A stretch of DNA of 52,678 bases from Clostridium sp. 1001275B_160808_H3 (GTDB taxonomy: Bacteria > Bacillota > Clostridia > Clostridiales > Clostridiaceae). The notes below the pieces were generated by a model. The model saw only the letters and a list, made by a program, of their open reading frames with translations, made no database searches and was not told the origin of the DNA. The position numbers were made by a program, and so were the translations under genes. Below, piece after piece: positions 19,883 to 29,600 of the stretch (position 1 is the stretch's first letter; every line of letters begins with the position of its first letter). Where the stretch lies: NCBI RefSeq assembly GCF_015550425.1, contig NZ_JADNAT010000023.1, positions 1-52,678 on the forward strand, given 5' to 3'.

Positions 19883-20272
19883 CTACTTTTTTCCACAAAT
19901 ATTATAATATACAACTTTTATAGGATAAATTAAATTTTTCAAAATTATCCTTATAAATTTACTAACTTTATCTATTATATATCTCTCTAACTTTAAAATT
20001 GTAGGGCTTATTAATTTTAAATAAATAATCAAGGTTACTATCATGAATATATATACATATGGTCCTAAGAAGGCATAATTAGTGTATAGTAAAAAAGCAA
20101 ATACTATAAAAGCAGTTAATATCCAAAATAAAATATCTTCTATTATGATTATTATCTTGGGTATTTTTACTCCTCTTATTATGTTATACAGGTCAAACAT
20201 AATTCCTATCAGTATTCCCGAAAGAATGGAATACATAACTATGTCAAATTGAACATCTATTGATAACGGCAT
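19883..20272 (-). CDS. yabQ: Spore cortex biosynthesis protein YabQ
   Basis: The 129-residue membrane protein has about three or four hydrophobic helices (about 8-30, 42-65, 68-90) and a basic C-terminal tail. YabQ is needed for cortex formation in Bacillus and sits in forespore-surrounding membranes. Recognition comes from the DLYNIIRG stretch in the first part and from position between yabP and divIC. It begins 8 nt after the yabP stop. GAGGTAAG precedes the ATG. Confidence 0.85.
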   Translation of the reverse strand: MPLSIDVQFDIVMYSILSGILIGIMFDLYNIIRGVKIPKIIIIIEDILFWILTAFIVFAFLLYTNYAFLGPYVYIFMIVTLIIYLKLISPTILKLERYIIDKVSKFIRIILKNLIYPIKVVYYNICGKK

Positions 20273-20280
20273 ACTTACCT

Positions 20281-20574
20281 CTATTTAAACAACTTAGAAA
20301 TTATATTTTCTTTTTCTTTTTTAACTTCTTTACTACTATATACTATGGAAGATATATTTCCTATAATTATTACGTCACCATTCTGTACATCTAATTTATT
20401 CATCTTTAATTCTGATCCCTTGATAGTTAAAAACCCTAATTTTGTATTTAATAATATTTTTTCATCATCGAAACTTATGACTTCTTCTACACCTGTAAGT
20501 GTTAATCTTTTTCTATTCTCTAAAGTTATATTACCCCTTGGCTCTTCTAACTTATTTTCATTTCTCTTTTCCAT
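20281..20574 (-). CDS. yabP: Sporulation protein YabP
   Basis: The 97-residue protein belongs to the YabP/YqfC family, with the conserved core ITLENRKRLTLTGVEEVISFDDEKILLNTKLG and LTIKGSELKMNKLDVQNGDVIIIG. Family members are made in the mother cell during sporulation; the molecular role is not established. It is 8 nt upstream of yabQ and 51 nt downstream of rqcP, and has a GGAGGAG ribosome binding site. Confidence 0.9.
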   Translation of the reverse strand: MEKRNENKLEEPRGNITLENRKRLTLTGVEEVISFDDEKILLNTKLGFLTIKGSELKMNKLDVQNGDVIIIGNISSIVYSSKEVKKEKENIISKLFK

Positions 20575-20625
20575 CTTATCTCCTCCACATATTCTTTATA
20601 AAAATATATGAAGGAGTTATTGTTT

Positions 20626-20886
20626 TTATTCTTTATCTTCCTCTCCTTCTAATATCTCATACATTTCTTTTGCATTTTCTTTTTTTACATGCTCAACTAT
20701 ATTAATTATTCTTGCTTTTAATGATCTATTTGCAAATTGAATTTCTATTATATCGCCTTCTTTTACAACTGTTGATGCTTTTGCAACTTTATCATTAATA
20801 GAAACTCTTCCCCCTTCACAAACCTCTTTAGCAACTGTTCTTCTCTTTATTATTCTAGAAACCTTAAGATATTTATCTAACCTCAT
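20626..20886 (-). CDS. rqcP: S4-domain RNA-binding protein RqcP (Hsp15-like, YabO)
   Basis: An 86-residue protein made up almost wholly of an S4 RNA-binding domain: MRLDKYLKVSRIIKRRTVAKEVCEGGRVSINDKVAKASTVVKEGDIIEI. Its Bacillus ortholog binds the 50S-peptidyl-tRNA complex and takes part in alanine tailing in ribosome quality control. The position after hup and before yabP is the conserved one. Ribosome binding site GGAGAG. Confidence 0.9.
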   Translation of the reverse strand: MRLDKYLKVSRIIKRRTVAKEVCEGGRVSINDKVAKASTVVKEGDIIEIQFANRSLKARIINIVEHVKKENAKEMYEILEGEEDKE

Positions 20887-20918
20887 AATAACTCTCCTTA
20901 TTATTTTATATTATCAAA

Positions 20919-20944
20919 AGAACCCGAGGGAATACTCGGGTTCT
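20919..20944 (-). terminator. Terminator of hup
   Basis: AGAACCCGAG / CTCGGGTTCT, perfect 10-bp arms with a 6-nt loop, lies just after the hup stop; CTTTTGAT follows on the minus strand. Confidence 0.85.
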
Positions 20945-20951
20945 AAATATA

Positions 20952-21227
20952 CTACTTATTAACTTTTTCCTTAAATTCTTTACCAGCTTTAAATACTGGA
21001 ACTGTTGAAGCTGGAATGTTTATAGTTTCTTTAGTTCTAGGATTTCTTCCTTCTCTTGCAGCTCTTTCTCTTGTTTCGAAAGTTCCGAATCCAACTAATT
21101 GAACTTTTTCACCTTTTTCTAACGCTTCTTCAACGCTTTCTATGAATGATTTTAAAGCTAATTCAGCATCTTTCTTAGTTAATTTACTTTTTTCTGACAT
21201 GCTAGTGATTAATTCTGCTTTATTCAC
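20952..21227 (-). CDS. hup: HU-family DNA-binding protein
   Basis: The 91-residue nucleoid protein has the HU fold with the DNABII signature GFGTFETRERAAREGRNPRTKE (about 46-67) and the flexible arm ending in the conserved proline (NIPASTVPVFKAGKEFK). It bends and compacts DNA without strong sequence preference. The start codon is GTG (21225-21227) with GGAGG at good spacing. It has its own terminator and is a single-gene unit or the head of the rqcP run. Confidence 0.95.
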   Translation of the reverse strand: MNKAELITSMSEKSKLTKKDAELALKSFIESVEEALEKGEKVQLVGFGTFETRERAAREGRNPRTKETINIPASTVPVFKAGKEFKEKVNK

Positions 21228-21430
21228 AATTACATCCTCCTTAAATAACCCGTTATATATTTTAGTAGTTAACTATTTCTGTTAATATGTACTATAACTA
21301 CATTCTCTTATTATATATCGTCTTTTGGTGCTAGTCTATAACATTATCAATTTTTTGTTATAAAAGCTATTTATTACAATAAGTTATTTATAGTATAGTA
21401 TAAACCACTATATATTATTCTTCAAAAAAT

Positions 21431-22903
21431 TTATAAATCCTTCTTTTTCTCATTAAATTCTTTGTTTTTTGCTTGTTCCCATAACAAATCCATCTCCTTT
21501 AATGTCATTTCATTTAAATTTTTGTTGGATTTTAAAGCCTCTTCTTCTATAAAAGAAAATCTTCTTATAAATTTTTGTATAGTTGAATTTACCGCTTCTT
21601 CTTCATCAATATTTAATTTTCTGGCTACATTAACACATGCAAATATTAAGTCTCCTACTTCATCTTTTATTTTTTCCTTATTATTGGATTTATATACATC
21701 TAATACCTCTTTTAATTCCTCTTGCACCTTTAAAGCTGCATCTTCAATATCATCCCAGTCAAATCCTACTTTAGCTGCCTTTTTTTGAACCTTATGCGCT
21801 CTAATCAAAGAAGGTAGTGCCTTAGCTATTGCATTCATTTCTTCTGTAACTGTATTAAAACTCTTTTCTTTCCTCTTAAGTTCTTCCCAATTTTCAAGAA
21901 CTTCTCCACTATTATTAACTTTTCCATCACTAAATACATGAGGATGTCTATAAATCATTTTATTACATATAGATTCAAGTATATCATAAATATTAAAATA
22001 CCCATCATCTTTACCTAATGAAGCATGGAAAACTACATGTAATAGAACATCTCCTAATTCTTCTACCATTCCATCTATATCATCATTATTTATACTATCT
22101 ATAACTTCGTAAGCTTCTTCTAAAAGTTGATTTTTAATACTCTCATGAGTTTGTTCCATATCCCATGGACAACCATTTTCTCCTCTTAAAGTATCTATTA
22201 TTTCAACTAAATCATTAAAATCTTTTTTATTATCCATATCTTTAGGTATATATATAGATGTCAAGTAATCTATATCTTCTTGCATATCAAGCTCATATAT
22301 TGGTATTTTCCTTACAGATTCTTCTGAAACTATCCCTGCAGCTCTAACATAATATATCTCAGTTTCATCATTATAATATTCAAGTAATCTAAGCTTAACT
22401 TCTGATGCTATTAACGGATTGTACACCTGAGTTATTATAGTTCCTATTCTTTTGTCTAAAATTTGATTTTTCATATCAAATGCATCTATAACCTTTAGTC
22501 CTTCTATCGGATCAATCTTTAATACATCCATCATAGCATCTATAAAACTTACAGCTGGAAGTATTTCATAACTTATTCCTTTTTCATCGCATAAATTCAT
22601 AAGATTAAAAACTGATTTTTCTGCAACTAAAGGATGTCCTGGAACTGCATATATTATCTCTTCATCCTCTTTATACTTACTTACTATATCTTCTGCGATG
22701 CTATTATAAACCTGATCAAAGCTTTCAGACGTTTCATAATAGTGATCATATGTTTTGAATTCTTTTATCTTTCCTCTTAAATAATCAACAGTAGGATGTT
22801 TCTCTGTTCTAAAATAAATATTTTCCCCCTCTTCTAATGCCTTAACTGCTCCTATAGTTAAAGCTTCAGGTGCTCCTGGCCCTAAACCTATTATCTTTAT
22901 CAT
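21431..22903 (-). CDS. mazG: MazG nucleoside triphosphate pyrophosphohydrolase fused to a tetrapyrrole-methylase domain (YabN)
   Basis: The 490-residue fusion has an N-terminal SAM-dependent tetrapyrrole-methylase fold (about 1-215; MIKIIGLGPGAPEALTIGAVKAL, AVPGHPLVAEKSV) and a C-terminal MazG region with two all-alpha halves. GENGCPWDMEQTHESIKNQLLEEAYEVID and EELGDVLLHVVFHASLG carry the ExxE/ExxD magnesium ligands. MazG hydrolyses NTPs and may clear damaged nucleotides. The methylase half has no settled function. The same fusion is seen in Bacillus YabN, so it is normal. It lies 19 nt after the upstream flippase gene. Confidence 0.93.
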   Translation of the reverse strand: MIKIIGLGPGAPEALTIGAVKALEEGENIYFRTEKHPTVDYLRGKIKEFKTYDHYYETSESFDQVYNSIAEDIVSKYKEDEEIIYAVPGHPLVAEKSVFNLMNLCDEKGISYEILPAVSFIDAMMDVLKIDPIEGLKVIDAFDMKNQILDKRIGTIITQVYNPLIASEVKLRLLEYYNDETEIYYVRAAGIVSEESVRKIPIYELDMQEDIDYLTSIYIPKDMDNKKDFNDLVEIIDTLRGENGCPWDMEQTHESIKNQLLEEAYEVIDSINNDDIDGMVEELGDVLLHVVFHASLGKDDGYFNIYDILESICNKMIYRHPHVFSDGKVNNSGEVLENWEELKRKEKSFNTVTEEMNAIAKALPSLIRAHKVQKKAAKVGFDWDDIEDAALKVQEELKEVLDVYKSNNKEKIKDEVGDLIFACVNVARKLNIDEEEAVNSTIQKFIRRFSFIEEEALKSNKNLNEMTLKEMDLLWEQAKNKEFNEKKKDL

Positions 22904-22922
22904 TAGGTTCTCTCCTTACTCA

Positions 22923-24458
22923 TTAATTTTTTACAATTCTATTTTTTATTTCGTCTATGCTAAATACCTTTAGTATTAGTATTAATGCCATATATATAAT
23001 AATACCCAAAAATATAGCTATTAAGCAAGCAGAACCATTACTACCTGTTTTATTAAATAAATATAAATATGATGATAATACTCCAAATATCATAATTAAA
23101 GCTGCAATAATTGGTTTTATAGTTGTTTGATATATATTTAATTTTAATTTTAATCTCTTCTTTAGTGAAATTAAGTTTAGTATTGTTGATACTAAGTAAG
23201 CTGATATACTAGCTATTACTGCTCCATAAATATTTATATTTGTCATAGGCACTAGCACAAATGTTAAAATAATCTTTACGATACATCCTATAAACAAGTT
23301 TATTATAGGTCTAATATAATGACCTATTCCTTGCATAATTGATGTAGTTGTCTGAGTAATTATTATGAATGGAACTGATAAAGATAAGTATTTAAGTATT
23401 AATACGCCATCCCATTTCCCGGGAAATATTAGTTTCATTATTGGCCCTGCAAGAAAAAACAACCCTAATGTACATGGCATAGCTATTAACATAGATAGCT
23501 TTATTGATAATTGAACTTTTGACTCCAAATCCTTTCTTCTATTCATTATATAATTTTCTGCTATTATAGGAATCAGTGAGGTTCCTACTGCCATAGATAA
23601 TGTTAATGGAATATTAGTTATTACATTTGCCTTTCCTGTTAATTGCGCATATAAAATAGTTGCACTTTCTGATGTTAAGCCAGCTTGCAAAAGCTTTTGT
23701 GGAACTAATATAGAATCAATTAAGCTCATTATAGTCCCTACTGTTGTTCCCACTGAAATAGGTAAAGCAATTTTCAAAATAGAAGTTAGTACTTCTGGGT
23801 TACTTTTAACTTTTTTACTCCACATTTGCTTTTTTACTTTTTTATACTTTTCGTGAAGATAAGTTGCTCCTATTACTCCTCCAGCAGCTGCCCCAAAAGC
23901 AGCTCCCCCTGCTGCATATTCTATTCCCTTAGGTAAAAATAATATAGCAAGTCCAACTCCTATTATCACCCTTCCTATCTGCTCAAGTATTTGTGATACA
24001 CCTGATGGAGTCATATTTTGCAGCCCTTGAAAAAAACCCCTATATATAGTCATTATAGATATTACAAATGGTGCAAAGGATATTCCAAGTAAAGCATAAT
24101 ATGATTTCATATCCCACTGAACAAATTTAATAATAGGTTTAGCAAAAAAGAATAATATAAGGGTTGTACCAACACCTAAGAACATCATTAAGATTGTTGA
24201 TTCTTTTACAACCTCGAATATTCCCTGTATATCTCCCTTTGCCTTTTTCTCTGATATCATTTTCGAAATAGCTACTGGTACTCCTGATGCCATAGCAACG
24301 AAAAACATATATAAAGGATATGACATTTGATAATATCCAACACCTTCGTCACCTATAAGCATTATTAGTGGCCATCTAAAGAATAATCCTAAAAATTTCG
24401 CTACTATTCCTGCTATTCCAAGTACTAGACTTGCTTTAAGTAGTGATTGTTTCTTCAT
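22923..24458 (-). CDS. SpoVB/YabM-type polysaccharide or lipid flippase (MOP superfamily)
   Basis: The 511-residue integral membrane protein has about 14 helices over its whole length, begins KQSLLKASLVLGIAGIVAKFLGLFFRWPL and keeps the family stretch VGYYQMSYPLYMFFVAMASGVPVAISKMISE. It belongs to the MVF/SpoVB group of the MOP exporters, which flip lipid-linked sugars such as lipid II across the membrane. The place between spoVT and mazG matches Bacillus (spoVT-yabM-yabN), so YabM ortholog is the closest name, and a spore-cortex role is plausible. SpoVB and YabM are paralogs and I cannot separate them by eye. Confidence 0.85.
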   Translation of the reverse strand: MKKQSLLKASLVLGIAGIVAKFLGLFFRWPLIMLIGDEGVGYYQMSYPLYMFFVAMASGVPVAISKMISEKKAKGDIQGIFEVVKESTILMMFLGVGTTLILFFFAKPIIKFVQWDMKSYYALLGISFAPFVISIMTIYRGFFQGLQNMTPSGVSQILEQIGRVIIGVGLAILFLPKGIEYAAGGAAFGAAAGGVIGATYLHEKYKKVKKQMWSKKVKSNPEVLTSILKIALPISVGTTVGTIMSLIDSILVPQKLLQAGLTSESATILYAQLTGKANVITNIPLTLSMAVGTSLIPIIAENYIMNRRKDLESKVQLSIKLSMLIAMPCTLGLFFLAGPIMKLIFPGKWDGVLILKYLSLSVPFIIITQTTTSIMQGIGHYIRPIINLFIGCIVKIILTFVLVPMTNINIYGAVIASISAYLVSTILNLISLKKRLKLKLNIYQTTIKPIIAALIMIFGVLSSYLYLFNKTGSNGSACLIAIFLGIIIYMALILILKVFSIDEIKNRIVKN

Positions 24459-24563
24459 AAAATACCTCCAAACTCAAAATAGTTCTAGTAAATTTGTATT
24501 GTAAGTTTAGAGGTATTATTACTTTATTTTATTGATAACTTTATATTTAATAAAATATTTATT

Positions 24564-25112
24564 TTATTGTTCCATTTGCTTACCTAAGAAAGCTGAAGCA
24601 GTTTCAGATAACTTTAATTCAAGTTCTCCTAGCTTTTCTCCTGATTCTTTTGATAATATAATAACTGCTCCAATTGCATCACCTTCAGCTATTATTGGAG
24701 ATATTACTTGGCTAGCGTATTTTCCTATTTCTTCATCATTATGTAATGGAATAGTCTTATTTTGTTCTGTTATAAGAACAGCTCTTCTATCTTCCATTAT
24801 TTTTTCTAATTCTACACTAACTTTTCTTTCCATGTAGTCTCTTTTTGGAGCTCCACTTACTGATATAAATGCGTCTTTATCTGCAATTAAAACAATATGT
24901 CCAATTGCTTGTTGCAAGCTTTCAGCATATTCTTTTGAGAAATCTGTCAACTCTCCAATTGGTGAATATTTTTTTAAAATAACCCCGCCTTCTCTATCAG
25001 TGAAAATCTCTAATGGATCCCCTTCTCTAATTCTTAATGTTCTTCTTATCTCTTTTGGTATAACAACTCTACCTAAGTCATCAATACGTCTAACAATTCC
25101 TGTTGCCTTCAT
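24564..25112 (-). CDS. spoVT: Stage V sporulation transcription factor SpoVT
   Basis: The 182-residue regulator has an N-terminal AbrB-type swapped-hairpin DNA-binding domain (about 1-50: KATGIVRRIDDLGRVVIPKEIRRTLRIREGDPLEIF) and a C-terminal GAF-like domain (about 55-178). It tunes sigma-G genes late in the forespore. GGAGGTAG precedes the ATG. It is normally sigma-G driven; a weak candidate is listed under rejected items. The gene is separated from the flippase by about 100 nt. Confidence 0.95.
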   Translation of the reverse strand: MKATGIVRRIDDLGRVVIPKEIRRTLRIREGDPLEIFTDREGGVILKKYSPIGELTDFSKEYAESLQQAIGHIVLIADKDAFISVSGAPKRDYMERKVSVELEKIMEDRRAVLITEQNKTIPLHNDEEIGKYASQVISPIIAEGDAIGAVIILSKESGEKLGELELKLSETASAFLGKQMEQ

Positions 25113-25323
25113 TATTATGAGCTACCTCCTTTTATTAATAATAATTAGTTGCAATATTATTATTTGACTTCTTAGAAATTTTATACACATATAACCAAAA
25201 TTTATAAAACGATATCATATTGCTAGTTTTCTTAAATAATATATAAAATATATAAAGTTATAATTAATTTATAATACAAGAAAAGACTCAATCTCAGAAA
25301 TTTATTTAATATAAAACTTATTT
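25113..25323. other. AT-rich region upstream of spoVT
   Basis: No gene seen. It must contain the spoVT promoter and borders the structured repeat that starts at 25324. Confidence 0.4.
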
Positions 25324-25552
25324 AATTTCAAATAATCTTCATTGCCCTTAAAAATTTAATCTCTTATTTTTATAAAGGGGCTCGCGTTTCGCGACCCCCT
25401 TTTAAACCATTGATTTTACTTACTTAAAAGCATTTTTAAACTTAAATATAAATTTTATTTATTACTTATATATACGCAAAGAGGGAAGTTCGAATTAGAA
25501 CTTCCCTCTTTATCAGCTAATATCAAAATTTATTTTAATACAATCCTTTTTT
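25324..25552 (-). repeat. Dispersed structured intergenic element, copy A (downstream of prsA)
   Basis: About 229 nt that align along their whole length with 42251-42480, roughly four in five bases identical by eye. On the minus strand the order is P1 (25521-25540, TATTAAA/TTTGATA), P2 (25478-25511, perfect 14-bp stem with loop TAATTC), an invariant 29-nt stretch (25400-25428), P3 (25377-25399, GGGGGTCGCG/CGCGAGCCCC) and a tail ending in TTGAAATT. P1 starts 27 nt after the prsA stop. P2 could serve as the prsA terminator, but conservation continues far beyond it. I do not recognise it as a named RNA family. Confidence 0.75.
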
Positions 25553-25566
25553 AATAACCTCTTATA

Positions 25567-26544
25567 TTAAAGTTTATCTTCATATGTCTTTACATTATAA
25601 TCTTTTTTCCATTGTTCAATAGAATTTGAATAAATTTCATTTTTCTTTTCATTTTCTAATGTAGTCTTTATAGAATCCTTTGATTCATCAAATGTTCCTT
25701 GCTTAACATCAGTTACTTTAATTATATGGTAACCAAATTGGCTCTTTACAGGTTCTGATATTTCGCCATCTTTTAATTTTTTAAATGCATCTGTAAACTC
25801 TTGCACATATTGAGTTGTATTATATGGAGTAACCCCTAAGTTCCCTCCATTTTCTTTAGTTCCTGTATCTTCTGAGAATTCTTTTGCTAGTGCAGCAAAA
25901 TCTTCACCATTTGCAGCTCTTTCTCTTATTTCCTTAGCTTTCGCTTCATCTTTTATTAAAATATGAGAAACATTAGCTTCACCAAAACTATCTTTATTTT
26001 CTTCATAATATGTTTTTATTTCATCGTCTGATATGTTAACATCCTTAAATAAATCTTCAGTTACTTTTTGAGTAGCTAATTGATTTTTCATGTTTTCTGT
26101 AAGCTTAGATGTATATTCATCTAAAGTCATTCCAGCTTGCTCAAGAGCTGCATTAAATTGTTCATCACTGCCATAACTAGTCTTTAAATTTTCTATATAC
26201 TTTTGAACCTCAGCATCAACTTCTTCTTGAGTTGGAGTTAATCCCAATTCTTCTGCTTTTTTAAGCATCATTTTTTCTTCAACTAATAAATTTATTGCTT
26301 GAGTTCTTAAAGCTTTCACTTGCTCTGCCATATCTGGATTAGTATCATATTCAGATCCATATTGTTGTAAATACGGATCAGCGATTTCATCTACTTCTCC
26401 CTTAGTTATTTTTACATCTCCAACCTTTGCTAACACAGTATTTTTTATTGCTTCTGGTGTCTTTTGTATCATTTCACATCCAACTGCTGAAAAAGCAAAT
26501 ATACTTAAAGCTCCTGCAGCTATAATTTTCTTAATTTTAATCAC
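25567..26544 (-). CDS. prsA: PrsA-type foldase lipoprotein (parvulin peptidyl-prolyl isomerase)
   Basis: The 325-residue protein has a lipoprotein signal (IKIKKIIAAGALSIFAFSAVGC, lipid on Cys23), an N-terminal SurA/trigger-like helical region (about 30-190) and one parvulin domain (about 192-285: ANVSHILIKDEAKAKEI, FAALAKEFSEDTGTKENGGNLG, KSQFGYHIIKVTD). It helps exported proteins fold outside the membrane by proline isomerisation. The start is GTG with AGGGAAC upstream. It is downstream of mfd by about 96 nt and is followed by the structured element. Confidence 0.92.
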   Translation of the reverse strand: MIKIKKIIAAGALSIFAFSAVGCEMIQKTPEAIKNTVLAKVGDVKITKGEVDEIADPYLQQYGSEYDTNPDMAEQVKALRTQAINLLVEEKMMLKKAEELGLTPTQEEVDAEVQKYIENLKTSYGSDEQFNAALEQAGMTLDEYTSKLTENMKNQLATQKVTEDLFKDVNISDDEIKTYYEENKDSFGEANVSHILIKDEAKAKEIRERAANGEDFAALAKEFSEDTGTKENGGNLGVTPYNTTQYVQEFTDAFKKLKDGEISEPVKSQFGYHIIKVTDVKQGTFDESKDSIKTTLENEKKNEIYSNSIEQWKKDYNVKTYEDKL

Positions 26545-26640
26545 TTATGTTCCCTCACTTTTCTTTTAATTTGTTTCAATACCATTATACATAACTAGTA
26601 TATCAATATTGTGTCAGTTATTCAATTTATATAAATATCT

Positions 26641-29600
26641 TTACATATTTTTTGTTAAATTGTCTAACATTTCCTTATAAAATCCTAATGCCTTTTCTTT
26701 CTTTATTTCCGAACTTCTTACTGCAAAATATGGATTTTCCCCAAACATTAAAAATACCTTATCCTTATAATTTTCTAACAAGTATTTATATATGATATTT
26801 AAGTTCTTAATTCCATCCGCAAATATAAACTTAACTTCCTTTGGTGTTTCCTTTATTTCTTCAATAGAAATAAGTTTTGCCCTACTCTTAATATAAGCTA
26901 TATCCATTAAATTATATACAGGGTCTGGAATTTCTGAATATCTATCTTCAAGTTCAGATTTTATATCCATATAATCTTCTAATCCATCAATAGCAGCAAT
27001 CTTCTTGTATATTTCTATTTTTTGAATTTCATCTTCAATATAAGTTCCTGGTATATATGCATCTACCTTTATATCTACTGTAGTTTCAATAGGCTCTTTC
27101 TCTATTTCACCCTTAATAATTTTTATTGTATCTTCTAGCATTCTACAGTATAAATCATATCCTATTGCAGCCATGTGACCATGTTGAGCTGAACCCATCA
27201 TATTTCCAGCCCCTCTTATTTCTAAATCTCTCATTGCTATCTTAAAACCTGATCCAAGCTCTGTGAAATCCTTAAGAGCTTTTAATCTCTTTTCAGCTAC
27301 CTCTGTTAATATTTTATCTTTAGTATACATAAAGTAAGCATATGCTATTCTATTTGACCTTCCAACTCTACCTCTTAATTGATAAAGTTGCGATAATCCC
27401 ATTTTATCTGAATCATGAATTATCATAGTATTAACATTTGGTATATCTATACCTGTTTCTATAATTGTTGTACACACTAAGATATCGTAATCCTTATTCA
27501 TAAAGCTTACCATTTCTTTTTCAAGTTGTCTTTCAGTCATTTGCCCATGTATTATTCCAACTTTACATTCTGGAACTAATTCACTAATGTATTTAGCCAT
27601 GCCTTCTATACTTTCAACCCTATTATAGACATAGTAAACTTGACCGCCTCTATTTACTTCTCTTAATATAGCATCTCTTACTAGTTGATCATTTTGCTCC
27701 ACTACATAAGTTTGTATTGGATATCTCTCTTCTGGTGGTGTCTCTATTACAGATATATCTCTTGCTCCTGTTAATGACATATGAAGAGTTCTTGGGATTG
27801 GTGTTGCACTTAAAGTTAATACATCAACATTTTTCTTTAATCCTTTTATTTTTTCTTTTTGAGCAACTCCAAATCTTTGCTCCTCATCTATTATTAGAAG
27901 TCCTAAGTCCTTAAAAACAATATCCTTAGAAACTAGCCTATGAGTTCCTATTAATATATCCACATTCCCTTCTTTTACAGCTTGAAGTGTTGCTTTTTGC
28001 TCTTTTGCACTTCTAAATCTACTTATCATATCTATTTTTACTGGAAAATCTGAAAATCTCTTTGTCATGTTTTTATAATGTTGCTCTGCCAGTATAGTTG
28101 TAGGTACTAGGAATGCTACTTGCTTACCATCCATAACAGCTTTAAATGCTGCTCTAATAGCAACCTCAGTTTTTCCATACCCAACATCACCGCATAGAAG
28201 TCTATCCATAGGTTTATCAGTTTCCATATCATGCTTAATTTCTTCTAGAGATGTTAATTGATCTGGAGTTTCCTCAAACGGAAATTCATCTTCAAACTGT
28301 TTTTGCCACTCTGTATCTTTTCTAAACTTATATCCCTTTAAAGTAGCCCTTGTAGCATAAAGCTTAACCAAATCTTCTGCTATCTCATTTATAGATTTTT
28401 TAACTTTTGCTTTTGCTTTATTCCATTCATTACTTCCAAGTTTATTTACCTTAGGAGTTTTACCTTCACTTCCTATATACTTTTGAACTAAATCTAACTG
28501 ATCAACAGGGACATATAATTTATCACCTTTATCATAAACAATATCTAAATAATCTCTTGTATGTCCACCAACTTCAATTTGCTTTATTCCTTTATAAACA
28601 CCAACTCCATGATTAGCATGAACAACATAATCTCCAAGCTTAAGCTCTGCAAAGCTTTTTATTTTCCCTATACCTTTTCTTGAACTAGCCTTTTTAGATA
28701 TTTTTCTTTTAGCTTCTCCGAAAACATCTTTATCTGATATTACACACAGTTTTAAATCAGGATACTCAAAACCTTTTAATAGATTTCCGAAGGTAATAAC
28801 AACCTCTCCAAACTCTATTGATTTTATATCCTCTCTGTAAGAACTTTCAATTTCCCTATCTCTTAATGTATTTACAAGTCTTTCTCCCCTAGTCCTTGTT
28901 CCCGATAATATTATCGTCTTATATCCCTTTGACTTTTTCTCTTTAATATCATCTATTAACAAATCTAATTGACCTTGATAGCTATTTAGAGTTGATGCAT
29001 TAAATGAATATCTTTCTATAGGATTTAAAATTTTACTATTAACAGCAAATACATCTAAAGTTATTGATTTTTGAGATTCTAATTTTTCAATTAAATCATC
29101 TTTATTTAATAAAAGCTTACTTTGAGATGGTAAAATTCCTCCTCTTTGTAAAAAAGCTTCATAATTTTCACTAAATTCAAAATAACAACTATCTAGCTTA
29201 CCTTCGCATTTCTTAACATCATCAATTATATATACATAATCTTTTACATAGTTAAAAAAGCTATCTGTCTTATCATAGAAATAAGGTAAATAACTGTCTA
29301 AAGTTTCAAATGTTAAAGTTTCTGTTAAAGATTCTATATTAGCACTTATAATTGATTCTAACTTTTGGATTCTTTCGTCATTCCCTTTATTCTTATCCTT
29401 AATTTCTTGGAATTCTTTTAAAATAGCTTCTTTTCCTCTATTTAATGCTTCTTCATTTAGTATAATTTCTTTTGCTGGGAATATTTCAATATTGTCAACC
29501 TTTTCAATACTTCTTTGTGATTCGGTATTAAAAGTTCTTATAGACTCTATTGAATCTCCAAAAAGCTCTATTCTATATGGATAGGTAGATATTGGTGGAA

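Noticed and set aside
21431..22903. MazG fused to a methylase as an unusual fusion
   Set aside because: The same two-domain protein is standard in Bacillus (YabN) and clostridia.
25140..25180. Possible sigma-G promoter of spoVT
   Set aside because: A TGTATA and CAAATAA pair with 15-nt spacing can be drawn on the minus strand, but the -10 match is poor and the region is too AT-rich to trust.
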